Of a DNA stretch of 64,000 nucleotides, positions 51,405-62,687 are shown piece after piece. The stretch comes from Cafeteria roenbergensis. Lineage: Eukaryota; Sar; Bigyra; Bicosoecida; Cafeteriaceae. Position numbers and translations under genes: made by a program. Location: positions 1-64,000 of the forward strand of contig VLTN01000036.1 of the NCBI GenBank assembly GCA_008330645.1, given 5' to 3'. Below the pieces are notes generated by a model. The model ran no database searches, was not told the origin of the DNA, and worked only from the letters and a program-made list of their open reading frames with translations. Within the stretch, counting starts at the first letter, position 1; every line of letters starts with the position of its first letter.

Positions 51405-52677
51405 TCAGCCGTAGTACTCCTTGAGCGTCTTGTCCGAGAAGGTCCCGAAGGTGTCCCCGACCTCGAAGCGCCCAGCAAGGGAGGGCACCCCCTTGGGCAG
51501 CACGCGGCCCTTGGCGTCACGCATCACGTCCTCGTGGGAAATGCCCGACGGAAGCTCCATCTTGCCGTCCCACTCCGGCTCCATGAACACCGCCAGCTGC
51601 GCGCGGCCGATGCCGGGGGCTCCCGCAGCACGCACAGCGTGCGGGGTCGCCTGCAGTACGCCACCGGAACACACCTGCGCCGTTTCGCCGATCTGGAATC
51701 CCATGCAGCCCTCTGGCAGCGTCACGCGCGCAACGGTGCCGTCGCGCGCCCGCGCATAGAGGCCTGCCGCGGGGTCCGTCACAGACGCTTCGTTGCCATC
51801 CTCGTCGACAAACATGGCCCGGCATAGCCCAGTGAGCGATCCGTGGTCATTGTGCCAGCCGCACCAGCTGTCGTCGATCGCACCGTCAAATGCGGTCGCG
51901 CTGTCCGCCGCCGGCTCCTCCACCGGGAAATACCAGAGGAGGCGGCCCTTTGGAACGCGGCTCTGCATCACCACCTCCTCGAGGCTGGAGGTCTCCCCGA
52001 CGCCCGAGGCAGCGACCAGGGCGTCGCAAGCGCGGCCGACGAGCGCGCCGGTGCTGACGATGAGCGAGCCGAGCTGCATGAAGGCGTCCTCCAGCTCGGG
52101 GATGGACTCTGGCCAGCGGTTGGCGGCCAAGAAGGGGGCGTCTGCGGGCACCGCGGGGAGAAGGCGACCCGGCGGGCGTCTTGGAGCAGAGGCGGCTCGG
52201 CGGGCAAGGGAAGGCCTCTCACTGGAAGGGCACGCAGCGGAGGTGGGATGCGCAAGGCGTCCGGCGTGAGAGCAGACGCGCGCAGCAACGAGGAGGGCGG
52301 CGCCAGCGGGTGCGCTCACATTCCTTGCGCAGGCGCGCGGCCTCCTCCTCGCCGAGAGCGGACAGGTCAACCTCGTTGTGCAGCGGGTTGGCGTAGAAGG
52401 AGCCCTTGGCGAGGTCGGGCTTGCCCTGGAACACCTCCTTGCCGTGGCTCCAGCCCACGCTGTAGAACGAGGCCGGGTCCTCGAGCTTGGTCAGCTCGTC
52501 CTCGGGGAGGGAAGCGAGGCGGCGCGCGAGCGGCAGCAAAGCCTTGCGCCTCTCCTCGTAGTCCGGGACGTTGCTCACGGCCAGGATGCCAAGGCCGTTG
52601 GGCCCGTACGCGCGCTGGATGCGCCCGATGAGGGAGGGGGGCGGCGAGGGATCCGTGAGCTCGGCGTAGTCGCTGCG
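51405..52677 (-). CDS. 2OG-Fe(II) oxygenase of the isopenicillin-N-synthase-like superfamily
   Basis: The upstream exon (52677-52320) begins after a long pyrimidine tract and the last exon is 52141-51405; the phase 1 join is clean (ARLRKE, Y, APFLAANRWPESIP). Metal ligands are visible in GWHNDHGSLTGL (HxD) and in QATPHAVRAAG (distal His), followed by an Arg in GIGRAQLAVF suited to 2-oxoglutarate binding. The N-terminal DIOX_N-like part has YGPNGLGILAVSNVPDYEER. The family hydroxylates or desaturates small molecules; the substrate is unknown. No in-frame ATG exists in the first exon shown. A candidate start is the ATG at 52801, spliced from about 52742 to 52677 (MPVAPVATGLAPGSRAWRRH), but that donor is weak. 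RPN12 diverges upstream. Confidence 0.75.
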
Positions 52678-52801
52678 CTTGCGGGGGAGCGGGAGGGGGG
52701 GTTGGGGTGGCTGGGTGGAAGGCTGGTTGCACTCGAGGCACGTGGCGTCGCCAGGCGCGCGAGCCAGGGGCCAGGCCCGTTGCGACAGGGGCAACGGGCA
52801 T

Positions 52802-53194
52802 ATAGGGACTGAATGCGTCCCGCCCGCCGGCGGTTGGCCGCGCGCCGGGCGCGCTCGGGGGCGTGATAGCACGAGCTGGCTCGGAAAAGCAGGCTCACAT
52901 CATCACCACATCGGCTTCAACCGGGGCCGAGGCGAACGCGCGAGCGCCCGCGGGCCGGGAAAGCGCCCTCGCGGTAGCGGACACGACGGAGCGGGCTGCC
53001 AGCATCACGGCTGCGGGGGGCGTGCGCAAGGGTGGCGCCGGGGCGGGCAGGCGCACGCGTTCGGAGCTGCCGCGTCGGGCAGCTCTGCATCGCGAGAGGG
53101 CGCGATGCTTGCGCCGAGCGAACATCTGCGGCGGCCGCGCTTTCGGCAACGAACTGGGATGCGGTGCCGACGCATCACCGTCGCGCCGGTCGCA
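52802..53194. other. Divergent intergenic stretch between oxygenase and RPN12 genes
   Basis: Likely promoters for both genes. The RPN12 frame is open through most of it, with upstream ATGs at 53105 and 53159 that would add N-terminal residues not typical of the family. Confidence 0.45.
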
Positions 53195-54275
53195 ATGGCC
53201 GCCGTTCCAACGGACAAGGCGAACGCGCTCCTGGCGTCCCTCCGCGCTGTGACGTCTCGGTTCGATTCCTCGGCGGTCGTGGGCGACGAGGAGCTTGCAG
53301 CGGCTGCAGCCACGATGAGGGATCTGCGCATGGTCCTCACCGAGTTCCCGTCGCTGCCGCCCACGTCGGTGCCGCATGCAAGCGCCGTGGAGCAGCAGAC
53401 GATCGCGCGGTCGGCCTTCGAGCAGGCCTGCTTGCTCGCGGTCCGGGCGGGCGACGGCGCCGCTCTGGAGCGGGCGTGGTCCCAACTCGTCCCGTTCTAC
53501 GGCGACTTGGCGTGAGCTGGCCGGCCTGCAACCCGGGTGCACTCCTCGCGAGGCTGCTTGCACCCGCGTGCTCTGCGCTGCCCGGGCGGCCGCGAGAGGG
53601 CCGCCTCGAGCGCCACTGCCAACGCCAGCGAGTCCGTGCCGCGCGCCAAGTGCTCCCTTGCCCCCCCCCGCCCCCCGCCTGCTGCGCCGCAGCCGCGCTC
53701 TTGGCCCTTCGGCGGATAAGCCCCGCGTTGCAGGGCTGTACTTGCTGCACCTGCTCGTCAGCGACAAGCTTGCGGAGTTCCACTGCGAGATGGAGCTGCT
53801 GTCGGAGGCCGAGCGAGCCGCTGCCAGCGTTGCCTTCCCTGCGCTGCTGGAGGCGCGCATGACCGAGGGCGCGTACAACCGCGTGCTGGAGGCGGCATCC
53901 TCGCCCCCCTCGTCCCTCTTTGCCCCCATGGTGGCGGCCATCTCGGCCGCGGTGCGCGACGACGCTGCGCGCTGCGCGCAGGCCAGCTACCGATCGCTGC
54001 CCGTGGACGCCGCTGCGGCCATGCTCCACCTGCCCTCCGCGACCGCGCTCCGCGAGTACGCCGCTGCGTCACACCCTGACTGGAAGTTCGAGTCTGCGCC
54101 TGCCGCCGCTGGCGCCGCCTCGTCCACGACTGCGGCTGCCGCCGGTCCCGCACCGCGCAAGGCCGGTCCTCGCGTCGTCTTCCCGGCCTCCTCGGCGTCA
54201 TTGGACGCAATTCCTGCCGTGCCTGTGATCGAGCGCACGCTGCAGTACGCCAACGACATGGAGCGCATTGTGTGA
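53195..54275 (+). CDS. RPN12: 26S proteasome non-ATPase subunit RPN12/PSMD8
   Basis: Two exons, 53195-53511 and 53693-54275; the phase 2 join gives LVPFYGDLARALGPSADKPR and a 299-residue product. The family pattern is clear: LRMVLTEFPSLPPTS, QACLLAVRAGDGAALERAWS, YLLHLLVSDKLAEFHCEMEL, MTEGAYNRVLEAAS and the final helix VIERTLQYANDMERIV, which in yeast and human inserts into the lid helical bundle. The PCI region lies at about 170-265. An Ala/Thr-rich loop is inserted before the C-terminal helix. It is part of the 19S lid that deubiquitinates and feeds substrates to the proteasome. Confidence 0.93.
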
Positions 54276-54562
54276 CGATTCCCGCGGGTGAATGTGGTTT
54301 CTTGTTCGCAAGCCACGTCGCTTGGCTGCGCACTGCACCTCGCCCCGCGCCCCGCGCCCCCGGGGCGAGTAGCACGAAAGCCCCCGTGCGCATGCCGCAC
54401 TGTGTCCGGCTCCCTGGGCGCGCCGCGGCGCGCGGGAGCCGGGCGCTGCATCGCGGCGCGGCCGTTTCGACCGCGCAGGGCAGAGCCTCGGCTCCGGGGA
54501 GCCGCAATGCGCGCGCCACGCGGCACTCACGGCCCCCTGGGCGAGAGTCGGTGCGGGGCACA

Positions 54563-56532
54563 ATGGCGTCGAGGGCGCACCAGATGCAGCCAGCTCTCAT
54601 TCAGGAGATTTGCGCCATGCCCGGCAACGGTGTGAGGGGACGCCGGCTTGCGTTCCAGGGCGCCTCCGCAAGCATTCATTCTCTCGCGGCCGCACGCCAC
54701 GCGTGCCACGCCGGGCCGGCTGAGCAGTCCTCCCAGTCCCCTTTTCATGGCTTTCCCGTGCGCGTCTCGCATGCTGCAGGCTTGCGTGGACTGCTTGACG
54801 CCCAAGCCGCAGTGGGCGTCTGTCTCGTTCGGCACGCTGCTGTGCCTCGACTGCGCTGGGCGGCACCGTGGCCTGGGCGTCCACATCAGCTTCGTGCGGT
54901 CTGTGCAGATGGACGCCTGGAAAGATGCCCAAATCGATGCCATGAAGGTGCGGCCCGCTCTGGGGAGGGCGGCGGCCCTCGCGCAAGCTCGCTGCCTGCT
55001 TCGGCTGCCAGGCCAGGCGGTTGGGCTCCTGCCCCCGCGCTGACACGGGCCCCGCGCGCTTGCCCCCACATGCGTGGCGCCTGTCCTGCTGTTGTGCGTT
55101 CTCAGGTGGGCGGCAACCAAGCCCTGCAAGACTTTTTCCGGCGACAGGGCATCATCGACGAGCCCATCGCGAACAAGTACAACAGCGCCGCGGCGGCATG
55201 GTACCGCGAGCGCATCCGTTGCCTGCGCCAGGGCGACCCGGCCCCCAGCGAGTCCACCATCAAGGACTTCGAGGCGGCGGCCATGTGGCACCCTGGCGAC
55301 GCCGCCCCGTCCAGCGCGCCCCCGCGCCGAGTGGGCCTCGGGGCGGGCGCACCGTCCGGCATCGGGAGCTCCGCTCCGTCTCGCCCTACCCGCGACAGCA
55401 GGGCTGACAGCGACGACGCGCTTGCCCAGACGTGAGACGCGGACCCGCCCGCCATGCCACCACGCCCGCGCCGCAACAAGCGAGGCATCGGCCACGCCAC
55501 GCAGCCCGGCTCGAGTTCCCCCCGCCCTCGCCGCTGCGCCTCCTCCACCGCCCGCGCAGTGCGGCCCAGGCGTGGTCCTTCCTCTCCTCCGCCGTGACCT
55601 CGGGCGCTGCCGTCGTCAGCTCTTCCGCTGCCGTGGCCGCCGAGCGACTCCGCCAGGCCCGCCTGGCGGAGCGTCTCTCAGAGGGCGTGGGCAGCATCAG
55701 CGACCAGGTTCGCTCGGGCGAGGCCGCCCGGACCGTCACCAGCAGCGCCTCCGCTTTCTGGTCCTCCGCCACTGCCGGCGCGTCGTCGCTCTGGACCACT
55801 GCCGCAACGCACGGCTCCACCTTCGTTGACTCGGTCGCCAAAAGCGTGACGGAGATGGAGGGTCCGGGGGACGCGCTGTCGCGCCACTCCGACGTTGCAA
55901 GGGACCGGCGCGCGCGCGAGGAAGCCATGCGAATGGCGCCGCCCCCGGGCAGCAAGCTGCCTGGCATTGATGCCGACTCGCCATTGCCCCAGTCCAGGCC
56001 ACAGGCGGCGGCGGCGGCGGCGGCGGCAGAGCCCGTGGCCAGCGACATGGGCTGGGACGATAGCGGCTGGGACAGCGACGTGGTAGGCGACGACGACGCG
56101 CGCGACGCCGTGGGCCAGCCCGCGCCTCGCTCCGACCCAGCGCCCAAGGGCCCCGCCGCCCCAGTGGCTTCCCCGCCGGCCTCTGCCTCGCCTCAGAGGG
56201 CCGCGACCGCCTCTGGTTCCACGTACGCAAGCAAGGCCGCCGCCCCCGCCCCTGCAGTGGTCGCTGCCCAAACCGCGGCTGCGGAGGCGGGCGGCTTCGA
56301 CGATGACGCCTGGGGCGAGTTCGACCTGGAGGACGAGGAGGCCGGGACAGGCTCCGGAGCTGCGCCTGACGCCGCGAAGCCTGCTGCTCCCACCGCGGCA
56401 GCAGCGCCTGCGGAGAGCGCCCAGAAGGCATCCCAAGCTTCAGGCGCGGGCGATGACGACGATGCCATGTGGGCTGACCTTGACCAGGACATGGCCGATT
56501 TGGGGCTGGATGAGGATGGTGTGGCTCCGTGA
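54563..56532 (+). CDS. ARFGAP1-like Arf GTPase-activating protein
   Basis: Four exons, 54563-54631, 54780-54947, 55106-55431 and 55560-56532, with phases 0, 0, 2; 511 residues. The ArfGAP zinc finger spans the first two junctions: CVDCLTPKPQWASVSFG, LCLDCAGRHRGLGVHISFVR (the C-C-C-C site and the catalytic Arg in RHRGLGVH), then VQMDAWKDAQIDAMK/VGGNQ and YNSAAAAWYRERI. The C-terminal half has Ser/Thr/Ala-rich amphipathic stretches (AWSFLSSAVTSGAAVVSSS, SSASAFWSSATAG) like the curvature-sensing ALPS motifs of ARFGAP1. It ends in acidic Trp motifs (DDDDAMWADLDQDM, GGFDDDAWGEF) resembling coatomer-binding sequences. It acts on Arf1 at Golgi COPI membranes. Confidence 0.92.
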
Positions 56533-57204
56533 GGAGGCGGCGCAGATGCGGTGCGGCTGCGCGGGCCGGTGGGGTGCTGTGCGTGCGGGGAGATGAGCCT
56601 ACCGGGGGTCAATGCGGCCGCTGAACGTGAGGCAGCGAAGGTCACGAACAGCATGCAAAAGAGGTCAATCGTGGTTGAGGCATGCTGCATCGCGGCAGGC
56701 CACACACAGCGGGACGAGCCAGCCAGCGGCACTCTCTTCACAATCTGTCAAGCGGCATACGCAGCTGGCCGAGCAGGTCGGGCCCAACAGGCACGACTCT
56801 CGGGCCAGCAGCACCGGAATGAAGTCGGGACTGGCCGTGGACAGCAGGCGCAGCGCAGCCAAGGCGCGGCGTCGACTCGCCGAAGACCGCGCCGTTGAGG
56901 GGCGCTCCTGCGCACTTCGTCGCACGATCCCGTCCGCAAGCCGCTGCCCCCGTGCCCCCTTCCCCCCCCCCCCCCTGAACACGCCCGCACGTGCCCGACC
57001 AGCTGACACCCGCCTCGTCCAAGCGTTCAGAGCGGAACCCCTCGCGCACTGGGGCGGTGGTGGGCGCGGGCCGGGGGCGCCGAGCTGCGCAGCGGGTCGC
57101 GTGGCTGGGGCAAGCACGCTTGGGCCGCGCAACACCCCTGGCAGCGCAGCAGGGGGTGCCCCAGGAGAACGAAAGGCCGAAGGTAGGGAAGCGCCGGGGA
57201 GAAT
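56533..57204. other. Convergent intergenic stretch
   Basis: Lies between the ArfGAP stop and the methyltransferase stop. It contains a C-run near 56963-56976 but no recognisable gene. Confidence 0.55.
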
Positions 57205-58905
57205 TCAAGCCTTGGGTCCGCGGCTGCGACGGCGTGCGGTGGAGCTGGAGCGGCCGTTGGGCGCGGAGCTGCCCTCGTCCGCCGAGTCGGAGTCGGCGTC
57301 GGCGTCGGAGCTGGCGTCGATGGAGCCGCAGGGGAGGGGGCTAGACTCGGGGCGGCGGGGCGCGCCCTTGGCGTAGTCGAAGGAGCCGGTCTTGGAGCCG
57401 TAGCTGACGTGCTCGGCGTCGCACCAGATGTCGCGGGGGTACTCGTAGGTGTTGGGGTGGGCGAGGATCTGGTAGCAAGTTGCGGAGCCCTGTCCGGAAG
57501 CGATGACCGAGTAGGCAAGGAAGAACTCCCACATGCGGAACAGGCGCTGGCCGCGGAGGCTCTCGCGCTCGGCGTCGAGCTCGCCGGAGAGGATGGCCTC
57601 CTTGTGGCTCATCCAGTTGTCGTACCACTTGTGGAGGGTGTGGGCATAGTGGCGGCCCACCGTCTCCACGCTGTGCACCTCGAAGCCGGCGAGCTCGAGC
57701 TGCTTCACGTACCAGTGCAGCGGGGTGGAGGCGTCGGCGCCCGGGAAGATGTACCGGCTCATGAACAGGCCCCAGGCCACGTCCTGCCAGTTGGCGCCCT
57801 GGCGAAGCCCGGACACTTGCATGAGGAAGGCGCCCTTGTCGTCCTGGAGGAGGTGGCGCACGGTGGAGAGGTACGGGTCGACAAAGTTGGTGATTCCAAT
57901 GTGCTCTGCCATCTCGATGGAGGCGATCTTGTCGAACTTGCGGTCGCGGGGGATGCGGCGGTAGTCCATGCACAGAGTCTCGGTGGGGGTCTTCTCGCGG
58001 GCGGCCGTCTCGTCGCAGTAGCGCTTGCCCTGCTCGGAGAGGGTCACGCCGGTGGCCTTGGCGCCGTACTCGCGCACGGCGTGGCGGATGAGGGTCCCCC
58101 AGCCGCACCCGATGTCGAGGAAGCGCTCGCCCTCCTTGAGCTGAAGCTTCTCGCACACCAGCTGCATCTTGTTGAACTGGGCCTGCTCGAGCGCGCCGTC
58201 GCTGGCGCTGGCCTCGTAGGTCACGGCCTTGGATGTGAGGCCCTTGGCCACTGCGGAGCCGAACTCGGGGATGGACTTGAACACGCCTGAGGTGTACACC
58301 ATCGCGTTGCCGAGGAACGCGCGGAAGAAGGCGTTGCCGCGGTTGTAGTGCTCCTTGATCTCCTTGGCGGTCGAAGCCTCGTCCTTGAGGGACGAGTTGC
58401 CGTGGCCGTGGCCGCCCCACACGGGGAGGAACTGCTGCAGCATCCAGCTGAGCTGGCGCGCCGTGGTCTTGTAGTTGACAAACTCGTCGCGGTGCTTGCT
58501 GAGCACGGCAAGGACGTCGCCGCCCTCGCAGTCGGTGCGGAACGAGAGGTCGCCGTCGGCGTAGAACTCGCACAGCTCGCACATGGGGATGCGGCAGTTG
58601 GCGTACTGCTTGCGCAGGTCCTCGTTGTGGAACTCAATGTACTTTTCCGTGTCAACGCCGAAGTCGTCGGCGCCGCCGTGATACCAGAAGTTCCAGAAGA
58701 TGTACGACACCACCCAGGGGAGCACCAGTAGCGCGAGCGCCGTCTGCACGGTGCACGACTGAGCGAGGCTGGTCAGCGCGCCGAGGATCTGGGCCTGATC
58801 CGAGGGGCAGCCGTCGGCGAAGGCGGCTGTGAGGGGCTCGACGAGCATCCACACGCCAGCAACCTGGCTGGATGCGAAGCCGATCACGAAGGGGATGAGC
58901 AGCAT
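57205..58905 (-). CDS. Sphingolipid C9-methyltransferase (CFA-synthase-like SAM enzyme)
   Basis: The frame is open from 58959 (GTG); the first in-frame ATG is 58905, giving 566 residues. An acceptor-like CCCGCGCAG just upstream suggests a further 5' exon. Two N-terminal membrane helices (LLIPFVIGFASSQVAGVW; LALLVLPWVVSYIFWNFW) are followed by a CFA-synthase-type methyltransferase: EHYNRGNAFFRAFLGNAMVY, the SAM-binding loop ERFLDIGCGWGTLIRHA, CMDYRRIPRDRKFDKIAS, EMAEHIGI, then WGLFMSRYIFPGADASTPL and WEFFLAYSVIASGQGSATCY. The last elements match fungal sphingolipid C9-methyltransferases more closely than bacterial CFA synthases. It would add the 9-methyl branch to the sphingoid base of ceramides in the ER. 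The C-terminus is Ser/Asp-rich and then basic. Confidence 0.85.
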   Translation of the reverse strand: MLLIPFVIGFASSQVAGVWMLVEPLTAAFADGCPSDQAQILGALTSLAQSCTVQTALALLVLPWVVSYIFWNFWYHGGADDFGVDTEKYIEFHNEDLRKQYANCRIPMCELCEFYADGDLSFRTDCEGGDVLAVLSKHRDEFVNYKTTARQLSWMLQQFLPVWGGHGHGNSSLKDEASTAKEIKEHYNRGNAFFRAFLGNAMVYTSGVFKSIPEFGSAVAKGLTSKAVTYEASASDGALEQAQFNKMQLVCEKLQLKEGERFLDIGCGWGTLIRHAVREYGAKATGVTLSEQGKRYCDETAAREKTPTETLCMDYRRIPRDRKFDKIASIEMAEHIGITNFVDPYLSTVRHLLQDDKGAFLMQVSGLRQGANWQDVAWGLFMSRYIFPGADASTPLHWYVKQLELAGFEVHSVETVGRHYAHTLHKWYDNWMSHKEAILSGELDAERESLRGQRLFRMWEFFLAYSVIASGQGSATCYQILAHPNTYEYPRDIWCDAEHVSYGSKTGSFDYAKGAPRRPESSPLPCGSIDASSDADADSDSADEGSSAPNGRSSSTARRRSRGPKA

Positions 58906-60758
58906 CAGGCACACTGGGGGGTCCGACCAGCGGGTGGACACTGCGCGGGCGACGGACACACGGCACGCGTCAAGTGCAGAAGGTGGTGCAGCCGCAAGGC
59001 GACGGCCTTATCGGGAGAAGCGGCGCGCCGGCAGCGGCGCCCGCCGGGAGGCATGACGGGGCGGCCGCTTTGGCCTGAAGGGTGCCACCCGGTGCCGCCA
59101 GGGGGCGAGCGGCGGGGCGGGGCGGGCGACGCGGCTGGCGACGCGGTCGGCGACAGAGTTGAGTGGGACGGCAGAGGCAACCCGGCGAGAGCTGGCGCGA
59201 CCGGTCTCCGCGTGGCAAGGCGCCCCGTTCGGCCCCCGCGCCGCCCCCCCGAGGGCAAGACGGAGCGATGGCGAGAGCGCCTGTCGCGGCCAACGGCCGA
59301 TCACTCCCGCGGGGCGGCGGGTGCAGTGACCAAGCGACAAGGTGAAGTGCTCGTCTGCCGCAATTCAAGCTTCAAACGTGCTGCAACGAGCAGCCGCATG
59401 CCGAAAACGGCGCGCTGAGCGCGAGCTGCTGGCGCGCGGCCAGGGAGCTCACTGGACAAGCCGACTGAGATCTTCTCGCCTCCAGGAATCATGTCGATAA
59501 TGCCCATGGCTCCGAGAGCAAGCCGAGGGAGTTCGGGATCTTGCGGTCGATCGGCTGAAACGCGCGAAAAGCGCGCCGGCGAGCAGCTAGGAAGACTGGT
59601 CCGGAAAGCCCGGCGAGTCGGGGCCCGGCAATCTCCTCCTAGACACCTAGGGAGACTTCACACCACCGGTTTCCCGTGGCGCTGGCGAGTGCGCCACCGG
59701 TCAGCAGCCGCCGTCACACATGTTGCGAAAGCGGCCGGCGAAAAGTTTGAGCTCTGCCAGTCACAACGGCGGGGAGGCCAGCGGGTCGCCACGGGCCAAG
59801 GCCCGCTGCCCGAGACCCCAGCGCCGTGACAACGGTCGTCCGGCGTCCGCTGAAGGCGGCGCTGCTCTCGAGCGCCGTCGGGGAGAGCAGGAGACGGCGG
59901 GCGGTGCCTCGACTGCCAGTGTTTGCCCGCCGCAAGCAATGGCACTTGCAGCAGCTCAGTCGGACCCTGCCAGCGGGCTGCCGTCGCTGCTGGAAGACAT
60001 CGGCTTGCCACCCAGCGTGCGCTCGCCGCACCGCTGCCGGGGGATGGGTGTCCCTGGCGCCGAATGACCCCTCGCGGGCCGATGCACGACCAGGCAGCGC
60101 GACCCGCCCCGGGCAAGCCGAGCACGGGCGGGGTCGGCACCGCGTCGCAGCCGCACCGGCCGCCGCCACGCGCTTGTGGCCCACGACGGGAGTAGCAAGG
60201 CGCTTCCGCCACCGCGCTCTGCCCATGGGAGCAATCTTGAGCTCTGTGGGCCAGAGGGCCGTGAGAGCGGCACGAAGCGCCTCGCGGAGTGCGGCCTGCG
60301 GGCCGGCTGGGAACGGCCGCTCGCGAAGCCCGCCTCGCGCTGATCTCTCTCACGAGAACGCACCCACCTCGACTCGCGTGGCGTCTCAGTCGCCATCCGA
60401 CGCCAACAATGCCCGGCGGCACGGAGCGGGCGGCGCCCCTGCCCCTGGACGGCTTTGCAGGCCGCGCGGCACGGCGCGCTGGGCCACGGGCGCAGCTCCC
60501 TCGCGTTGCGAGGCCGCAGCCTCCGGCGCCCCGCGGCGGCTCTCCGGCCGCATCACGAGCGCTCTGCAGGACACCATGGTGGCCTCCCCCGCGGTGTTGG
60601 CGTGGTGTGCGAGGTACAGGCCTGACTCTTTGCGTCGCTGCGGGTAAACACCTGGAGCTGTGACGCACGCGGGCAGAGCCATCCCGTCGTTGCGGATAAG
60701 GCGCGCACGGTGGCAGCGCGTCAGGCCGCTTGCGCACACCTTCCCGAGCCCGCGAGGC
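58906..60758. other. Long stretch without a supportable gene
   Basis: Begins upstream of the methyltransferase gene (probable 5' exon and promoter) and ends at the MAPEG gene. Many overlapping open frames on both strands lack domains. One plus-strand frame has an ATG at 60227 (MGAILSSVGQRAVRAARS) with an N-myristoylation-like start, but it becomes low complexity and is not called. Confidence 0.45.
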
Positions 60759-61735
60759 ATGGCCACCGCTGCAGCCGCCGCTCTGACCATCCCCCAGGCA
60801 TACGGATGGGTCGGTGAGTCGTGACCGATGCGCTGACCGGAGCCACGGCAGGAACACGTGGACGGGTTCCAGGACTTGAATGTTGCGAGCTCCCTCCGTC
60901 GCGCTTTCCAGAGCTTTGCCCGCCCCGCTGCCGCCTCCGCAGTCGTGGCCGCCTCGGCCATGGGGTTCACTGCCACCGCCCTTGGTGCCGGCATCGGCGG
61001 CGCACGCAAGAAGCTCTTCGGCAAGGTGCGGCTCCGCTGGGGCGCTGCTCGATCAGTCCGCGGTGCGGAGGCCAACCACGCTCGCGAGCAACTGGCGCTG
61101 CCACGATGGTAGGGCGGCTGTCACACCCCGCCGCGCTGCCTCCAGGTCTGGCCATGAACGCCATCCCGCCCCGCTTCCCGAGCTCTGGCCGCGCCGGGGC
61201 CACATCGTGCCGAGCCCCGCTGCCGGTCAGACCACAGTGACGATTCCGCCCAGAGTGGTCGCCGCCGAAGCCCTCCGATCCCCAGCTCCCCCAATCCCTC
61301 GGGCCTCCGCAGGACTTCGATGAGCGCGCCGACGTCAAGGCCATCAAGGACGAGATCAAGAAGGCCTTCCCTGACCACAAACCCATCACCGACGGCTACC
61401 CCGATATGGGCTCGGGCCTGTTCGCCCGCCTCCTCAAGCCCGCCGAGTGGTACGAGTTCAACCTCGCCCAGCGCGCGCACCACAACACGCTCGAGAACCT
61501 GACCTTCGCCATCACCCTTGTGCTCACGGCGGGCCTGTTCCAGCCGGAGGCGGCCGCCGCGTGCGGCGTGGTGTTCTGCGTGGGGCGCGTGATGCTCGCC
61601 CGCGGCTACACCAGGCTCGGCCCCAACGGGCGCTTCCCCGGTGGCCCCATCTCCATGATCCCCATGATGGGCCTGCTGGGCATCAACCTCTTCTACGGCT
61701 TCAAGCACGGCCTCGCCGCCGCCGGCCTGCTCTAA
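60759..61735 (+). CDS. MAPEG-family microsomal glutathione S-transferase 3-like
   Basis: Three exons, 60759-60813, 60943-61025 and 61313-61735; phases 1 and 0 match, 186 residues. Spliced, it reads IPQAYGWV/VVAASAMGFT ... GARKKLFGK/DFDERADVK. The core MAPEG signature follows: EFNLAQRAHHNTLENLTFAI. Membrane helices lie at LALGA-type exon 2 residues, TLVLTAGLFQPEAAAACGVVF, FCVGRVMLARGY and the C-terminal MIPMMGLLGINLFYGF. MGST3 enzymes in ER or mitochondrial outer membranes conjugate glutathione or reduce lipid peroxides. An insert of about 30 residues precedes the EFN motif relative to human MGST3 (152 residues). Confidence 0.88.
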
Positions 61736-62687
61736 TTCGACCGCCCTCCCCGCCTCCCCCCCCTCTCTCACGCCAGCGAGAGTCGCGCTCAGGCCTGTGT
61801 GTGCTGGGTAGGCGGGGGTGCACCGGGTTGCGAGTGTGCGTGGGCGGGCAGGTTTCGCCGGACGAAACCAGCGCTGCTGCTGGTTCCAAGGCATCGCCTC
61901 ATGCGTCATCCGCACACATCGTGGGGTGCTCGTTGAGCGCCTATGCGCAACGTGGAGGCGGGCGACAGAGACCCAGCAGCTGGCCAGGTCTGACCCAATT
62001 TCTCGAACCCGCGGTCCAGTCGCAAGGGTTGCCAACGAGTGAACTGTGCCGCGAGCGATCAAGAAGCGCGCGGGAGTGCCTGGGGCGCTCAAGGCGAGTC
62101 CGGAGCAACGCCGCCTGGTGACGAGTGAGTTTCGCATGATCAGCCAGCCGCCAGAGCTTTACCATCCGGTTGCGGTTTTTTTGAAAAAGTACTGACCGAG
62201 CTGTTCGACTACCCCGTAAACGTCACCAATTCGCAGTCCATCGTATTTCAGGCGCGTAGCCGCAAGGGCTGCCGGTTTGAATGCGGTCCCCACCAGCTAC
62301 GAGGGGAAACATAAAATGCCCCGGCAGAGCACGTGACCATATGGTTACAGTTTGCATTTCTCGCGCCCAGCTCAAGGCCCCGGTCGCGTCTTTTGGTACC
62401 CACGGGTGCCCTTTGCAGTGTAGGTGGCGGCAAGGCTCGAGCGCATGGCCGGGGCAGCGTCCACCGGATGTGGCGATCCGTTTCCGTGGCGCTCGTCACA
62501 GGCAGTTTGAAAAAATGCCCGCCGCTGCGCGTGAGACCCTCCCCTCGGTCTAGCTAGGCAGCGGACATTTGGGCCGAGCGTAATGTGCGTGGGATTGCGG
62601 TGGCAGCCAGGCCGTCAAGCCTTCGGTTGGCGAGTACCGGCCAGGAACAACAGCACAACATTCAAGCACAAAAACCTCAACAACATG
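61736..62687. other. Intergenic stretch before the DDE transposase
   Basis: Contains the MAPEG 3' UTR and probably the terminal part of the transposon whose gene starts beyond the window. GC is lower from about 62100. I could not identify a terminal inverted repeat because the other end is outside the window. Confidence 0.45.

Noticed and set aside
59826-60647. Overlapping open frames in 59.5-60.7 kb
   Set aside because: No domain, low-complexity composition, similar frames on both strands, no supporting splice structure.
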